From Pseudomonadota bacterium (lineage in GTDB: Bacteria > Pseudomonadota > Alphaproteobacteria > Reyranellales > Reyranellaceae), in assembly GCA_018240745.1 (NCBI GenBank), contig JAFEFF010000173.1, positions 1-43,732 on the forward strand: a DNA stretch of 43,732 nt. Reading direction: 5' to 3'. The position numbers were made by a program, and so were the translations under genes. The stretch's first letter is position 1, and each line of letters opens with the position of its first letter. A model generated the notes under the pieces. That model saw only the letters and a program-made list of their open reading frames with translations. It did no database searches and was not told where the DNA came from. Shown here piece by piece: positions 40,779 through 43,732 of the stretch.

Positions 40779-41333
40779 ATGTTCAACACCCCACGTTGCT
40801 CTGTTACGACAAAGGACTTCACCATTCTCGAAAATATGATCAGGCGGATTCCGCCGCACAATGAAGGGCTTCTTCGCCTCTTGCGGCGCAAGCTCGCGAC
40901 GGCAACCATCGTCCTTCCGGAAGATATTGCGCCTCAAATCGCGACCATCAACAGCCGCGTCGAGTATCGGATTGATGACGGGCGCACGGAGTGTTGCGTC
41001 CTCGTCCACGGTGAGGAGCATGTGTCTCGCGGTCTCACTCTTCCGATCTCGACGCTTCGAGGCCTCGCTCTCATAGGACTAGCGACAGGCGACGCCGTCT
41101 CGATCGAGCGACCGGACGGACGTATCGAGACCGTCTACCTCGAGAATGTTGCCTATCAGCCAGAAGGCGCGCGGCGGGGCGGGTTCGTCCACCCACCTGG
41201 CACCCCGCCTCATCTACATCCCGACAGCAGGGGGACAGTTGTGAACCTCAGGCAGCACACGAAATCGAGAACAGGCCCGCCCAAGAGCAATGCCGGCTTC
41301 GAGGACGACGACCACGGACCGCCCGCAGCTTAG
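40779..41333 (+). CDS. Rnk-like protein 2, divergent
   Basis: 184 residues. The middle (about 12-130) follows the same order as the first copy: FTILENMIRRI, LLRLLRRKLATATIVLPEDIAPQIATINSRVEYRID, then TLPISTLRGLALIGLATGDAVSIERPDG and YLENVAYQPE. The GreA/GreB-type C-terminal domain is present but less conserved, with Ile-Ser-Thr-Leu-Arg-Gly where Rnk proteins usually have the TPVGAAL turn. The last 50 residues are Pro/Gly/His-rich and probably disordered. GGGATAGGCC precedes ATG. It has a lower GC content and more rare codons than its surroundings, like its neighbour. It probably binds RNA polymerase or another partner at low affinity; its target is unknown. Confidence 0.78.
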   Translation: MFNTPRCSVTTKDFTILENMIRRIPPHNEGLLRLLRRKLATATIVLPEDIAPQIATINSRVEYRIDDGRTECCVLVHGEEHVSRGLTLPISTLRGLALIGLATGDAVSIERPDGRIETVYLENVAYQPEGARRGGFVHPPGTPPHLHPDSRGTVVNLRQHTKSRTGPPKSNAGFEDDDHGPPAA

Positions 41334-41388
41334 CGGACACGGACGGGCATTCACTTCGCAGCGCTCTCCGGGCCCGACCCGTATCCGG

Positions 41389-42237
41389 TCAGATCTGCGA
41401 GTAGCCCGTCCCCACCGTGTCGATGCCGCGGCCGACGCCTTTGTCGATCCAGCCCCACTCCTTCAGGATCTGCTGGCTGTAGGTCACGCGGCCGTTGACC
41501 TTGTCGGCGGGCGCGCTCGCCAGCAGCAGGACGGCGCGCGCCATCATGGCGGGCGGCTCGCCGCGTGGATCGTCGAGGCTCGCCATCAGCTTGTGATAGA
41601 CGGTGCCCGGCGTCGGCACGGTGCGCGAGGGCGACACGCAGCTCACGGCGATGCCGCCATGCTGCGATACTTCCTGCGCCAGCCCCTGGGTGAAGCGCTC
41701 GAGCGCGGCTTTGGTGGCGCCGTACATCACGCCGCCCCGCACCGTGTGGTCCTTGTACGGCCCGCGGCCCGGGCCGATCGCCGAGCCCGAGCTGATGTTG
41801 ACGATCGCCCCGCGGCCGGCCGCGATCATGTCGGGCAGCACCGCCTTCGACAGGATGAACGGCGCGTGGACGTTGACCGCGAAGGCCTTGATCCAGCGGC
41901 TGGTCGGATACTCGGCGGTCGGGATGTAATAGTTGAGCGCAGCGTTGTTCACCAAGGTGTCGATCGGCCCGCAGGCGGCGCGCGCGGCCTCGGCCAGCTT
42001 CAGGCACTCGGTCTCCGACGAGATGTCGGCCGCGGCCGCCACCGCCTCGCCACCGGCGGCGCGGATCGCCGCGACGGTGCTGTCGAGCGAACCTTCGAGG
42101 CGATGGTCACCTTCGTGGAGCGTGCGGGCAACGCAGACCACGCGCGCGCCCTCGGCCGCCAGCAGCTCGGCGATGGCGCGGCCGATGCCGCGGCTGGCGC
42201 CGGTCACGATGGCCGTCCGGCCGGTCATCCTGGGCAT
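41389..42237 (-). CDS. SDR-family oxidoreductase
   Basis: 282 residues from ATG 42237, with GGGAGAAGCC immediately upstream; ATG 42228 is an alternative. TGASRGIG (11-18), NNAAL in place of NNAG, catalytic Ser in NISSGSA and Tyr-x3-Lys in YGATK. An insertion after the serine (IGPGRGPYKDHTVRGG) lengthens the active-site loop compared with FabG-type enzymes. The C-terminus GWIDKGVGRGIDTVG is longer than usual. Substrate unknown. It is divergent from the amidohydrolase at 42323 with 85 bp between starts, so the two may share control. It is convergent with the second Rnk-like gene, 55 bp apart. Confidence 0.86.
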   Translation of the reverse strand: MPRMTGRTAIVTGASRGIGRAIAELLAAEGARVVCVARTLHEGDHRLEGSLDSTVAAIRAAGGEAVAAAADISSETECLKLAEAARAACGPIDTLVNNAALNYYIPTAEYPTSRWIKAFAVNVHAPFILSKAVLPDMIAAGRGAIVNISSGSAIGPGRGPYKDHTVRGGVMYGATKAALERFTQGLAQEVSQHGGIAVSCVSPSRTVPTPGTVYHKLMASLDDPRGEPPAMMARAVLLLASAPADKVNGRVTYSQQILKEWGWIDKGVGRGIDTVGTGYSQI

Positions 42238-42322
42238 GGCTTCTCCCTTTGACAGTCGAAACCTGACCCTTGCCCGGCGCCGCGGCAAGCGCGCACAATC
42301 CACGCACAAAGGGAGCTGCGCC

Positions 42323-43465
42323 ATGAAATACAATCGGATTTCCGCGGACTGCCATCTCGACCTGCCCTGGATGCCCCCCGACCTGTTCACGTCGATGGCC
42401 CCGCGCGAGCTGAAGGACCGCATGCCCTTCGTGGTCGATACCGACGAGGGCCCGAAATGGACCGCCAATAACGGCGCGACCTTCGGCTTCAAGAACGGCG
42501 TCGGCCCGGGCGGCGCCAAGTACCAGAAGGGCAAGCATCACCGCGTCGACGTGATGGCCGAGACCGGCCTGTACGAGGACGGCGCCAAGGACATCCGCCG
42601 CGTCTCCGATCCGCACCTGCGCATCAAGGATCTCGACCGCGACCATGTCGATGCCGAGGTGATCTACGGCATTCTGGGCGCGGCGAGCCGGCTCAACGAC
42701 AAGGATGCGTCGAACGAGATGCTGCGCATCTACAACGACTGGCTGAAGGACTTCTGCAGCCACTATCCCGACCGGCACATCGGCCTCGCCTGCCTGCCGT
42801 ACGGCGATATCGACGCTGCGGTGACGGAGATCTACCGGGTCGCCAAGATGGGCATCAAGGGACTCGAGCTCTCCTGCTCGTGGGACATGGAGCCGATGTG
42901 GCATCCGATGTGGGATCCGCTGTGGAAGGCCGTCAACGACGTGCAGCTGCCGCTGCACTTCCACACCTTCCCGACCGTGCCGCCGGGCATGATCGAGAAG
43001 TACGGCGGGCGCGTCGGCCGCTCGGTGTTCTTCACCGTGGTCTCGGGCTTCCAGATGAACCTGGTGAACATCCTGGCCGCGGTCATGTCGGCCAACGTGT
43101 TCGAGCGCTTCCCCAACCTGCGCATCGCCTTCGGCGAATCGGGCTGCGGCTGGATTCCCTACGCGCTCGACCGCATGGACTTCGAATGGGAGGACCGCTT
43201 CACCGACCTCGGCCTCAAGATGAAGCCGTCGGACTACTGGCGCCGCCAGTGCAAGGCGACCTTCCAGTACGACCGCATCGGCGCCAAGCTGATCGACGAC
43301 ATGGGCGCGGAGAGCCTGATGTGGGGCTCCGACTACCCGCACGGCGACGGCGTGTGGCCGAACTCCGACAAGTTCATCGCCGAGCAGTTCGCCGAGGTCT
43401 CGCCCGACGTGACGAGGATGATCACCTGCACCAACGCCGGGAAGTTCTACGGCCTGATCAACTGA
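42323..43465 (+). CDS. Amidohydrolase-2 (ACMSD-like) metal-dependent hydrolase or decarboxylase
   Basis: 380 residues from ATG 42323, with AAAGGGAG upstream. ISADCHLDLP has the strand-1 metal motif as Asp-Cys-His rather than the usual His-x-His. LHFHTFP (strand 5 His), GESGCGWIPYALDRMD (strand 6) and WGSDYPHGDGVWP (strand-8 Asp) match the amidohydrolase-2 family that includes ACMSD and gamma-resorcylate decarboxylase. These enzymes decarboxylate or hydrate aromatic or ring-cleavage products with a single metal ion. Substrate unknown. It has its own intrinsic terminator downstream (43524-43552) and is divergent from an SDR, which could supply or remove a keto or hydroxy intermediate. Confidence 0.87.
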   Translation: MKYNRISADCHLDLPWMPPDLFTSMAPRELKDRMPFVVDTDEGPKWTANNGATFGFKNGVGPGGAKYQKGKHHRVDVMAETGLYEDGAKDIRRVSDPHLRIKDLDRDHVDAEVIYGILGAASRLNDKDASNEMLRIYNDWLKDFCSHYPDRHIGLACLPYGDIDAAVTEIYRVAKMGIKGLELSCSWDMEPMWHPMWDPLWKAVNDVQLPLHFHTFPTVPPGMIEKYGGRVGRSVFFTVVSGFQMNLVNILAAVMSANVFERFPNLRIAFGESGCGWIPYALDRMDFEWEDRFTDLGLKMKPSDYWRRQCKATFQYDRIGAKLIDDMGAESLMWGSDYPHGDGVWPNSDKFIAEQFAEVSPDVTRMITCTNAGKFYGLIN

Positions 43466-43523
43466 CGGCGAAGACTAGAGATCGCCCTTCGAGACGGTAT
43501 GTTGGAGGGCGAACAGCTCCCCG

Positions 43524-43552
43524 ACGGCGCGTGGCGATCACGCGCCGTTTTT
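43524..43552 (+). terminator. Intrinsic terminator of the amidohydrolase gene
   Basis: ACGGCGCGTG (43524-43533), loop gcgat, CACGCGCCGT (43539-43548), followed by TTTT (five T in a row, 43548-43552). A perfect 10-bp GC-rich stem with U-run, 58 bp past the stop codon. Confidence 0.88.
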
Positions 43553-43732
43553 GCGTCTCTCGCGATCCTGCGGCAGGCGGGGATCGACCCTGATAAGTTT
43601 CTGGCGCTCTGATCGCAAGGTGCCCTCGGGCATATCTCCAGGATGATTGGGGATGGTCGTGAACTTGCCGGTCGCAGGATTCGCCCAGATCTCGTGGCTT
43701 CCCGCTGCTTGCCGTCTGAACTCGAAGCCGAG
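43538..43732 (-). pseudogene. hicA: HicA-type mRNA interferase, partial, with inverted 3' end
   Basis: From the window edge the minus strand reads LGFEFRRQAAGSHEIWANP, then TGKFTTIPNHPG and MPEGTLR, the dsRBD-like HicA fold with the catalytic His in GSHEIW. After GTLR the family sequence breaks off and 28 unrelated residues follow to TGA at 43540-43538. The missing HicA tail (AILRQAGIDPDKFLAL and a stop codon) is present at once next door but on the plus strand, 43562-43612. Inverting exactly those 51 bp restores GTLR-AILRQAG in frame. The N-terminus lies outside the window, and no hicB is seen downstream, so it must be upstream or absent. HicA cleaves mRNA; this copy is probably altered or dead. 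Confidence 0.75.

Noticed and set aside
43538..43612. Two separate convergent hicA genes at the right edge
   Set aside because: The plus-strand piece has only the last 16 codons and no HicA sequence upstream; a single gene with an inverted end explains both pieces.

Overview
The window is GC-rich, densely packed chromosomal DNA, most likely from an alphaproteobacterium of the Rhizobiales/Bradyrhizobium or Reyranella type. The pointers are the GC bias with long antisense shadow frames, the wealth of oxidoreductases, amidohydrolases and solute-binding proteins, an aminoacyl-carrier-protein cluster of the kind known from Bradyrhizobium, and two promoters resembling the alphaproteobacterial general-stress (EcfG) consensus. 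The genus cannot be fixed from sequence reading alone. No tRNA, rRNA, CRISPR array, phage or transposase gene was seen.

Layout. 1-3.2 kb: tail of a Crp/Fnr regulator, then an SDR dehydrogenase, an alpha/beta hydrolase and an acyl-CoA dehydrogenase. 3.2-6.6 kb: a FUSC-type membrane protein, two tandem small exported four-cysteine proteins behind matching EcfG-like promoters, and an epoxide-hydrolase-like enzyme. 6.6-18.4 kb: an amino-acid/acyl-amino-acid catabolic block. It has an M28 peptidase translationally coupled to a LysR regulator, a divergent polar amino-acid ABC importer (ATPase, binding protein, permease), an M20 deacylase, an atypical ureohydrolase, an MFS carrier, a 3-hydroxyisobutyrate-dehydrogenase-like enzyme, a secreted dienelactone-hydrolase-like protein and a D-aminoacylase-like amidohydrolase. 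18.6-20.2 kb: membrane-anchored catalase-like protein plus cytochrome b561.

20.2-27.6 kb is the most interesting part. Five minus-strand genes run as a chain of stop/start overlaps: carrier protein, acyl-CoA-dehydrogenase-like flavoprotein, amino acid:[carrier protein] ligase (a truncated seryl-tRNA-synthetase homologue), DUF1839 protein and a GH2-type glycosidase. A double alpha/beta-hydrolase gene is divergent from them. The ligase would load an amino acid on the carrier thiol, the flavoprotein could oxidise it, and DUF1839 may be a papain-like transferase that passes it to an acceptor. The glycosidase and double hydrolase would process a glycan or ester product. The end product is unknown to me.

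27.7-36.6 kb: an arylformamidase-like esterase, FabG-like SDR, FlK-like thioesterase, a frameshifted HNH endonuclease, an imidazolonepropionase-type amidohydrolase, a TTC38-like repeat protein, methylmalonate-semialdehyde dehydrogenase, a long nested inverted repeat, and a PuuB-like flavoprotein. 36.6-43.7 kb: an orphan family-5 solute-binding protein behind a GMC oxidoreductase, two tandem Rnk-like proteins separated by hairpins, an SDR, an ACMSD-type amidohydrolase with an intrinsic terminator, and at the right edge a hicA toxin gene whose last 51 bp appear inverted in place.
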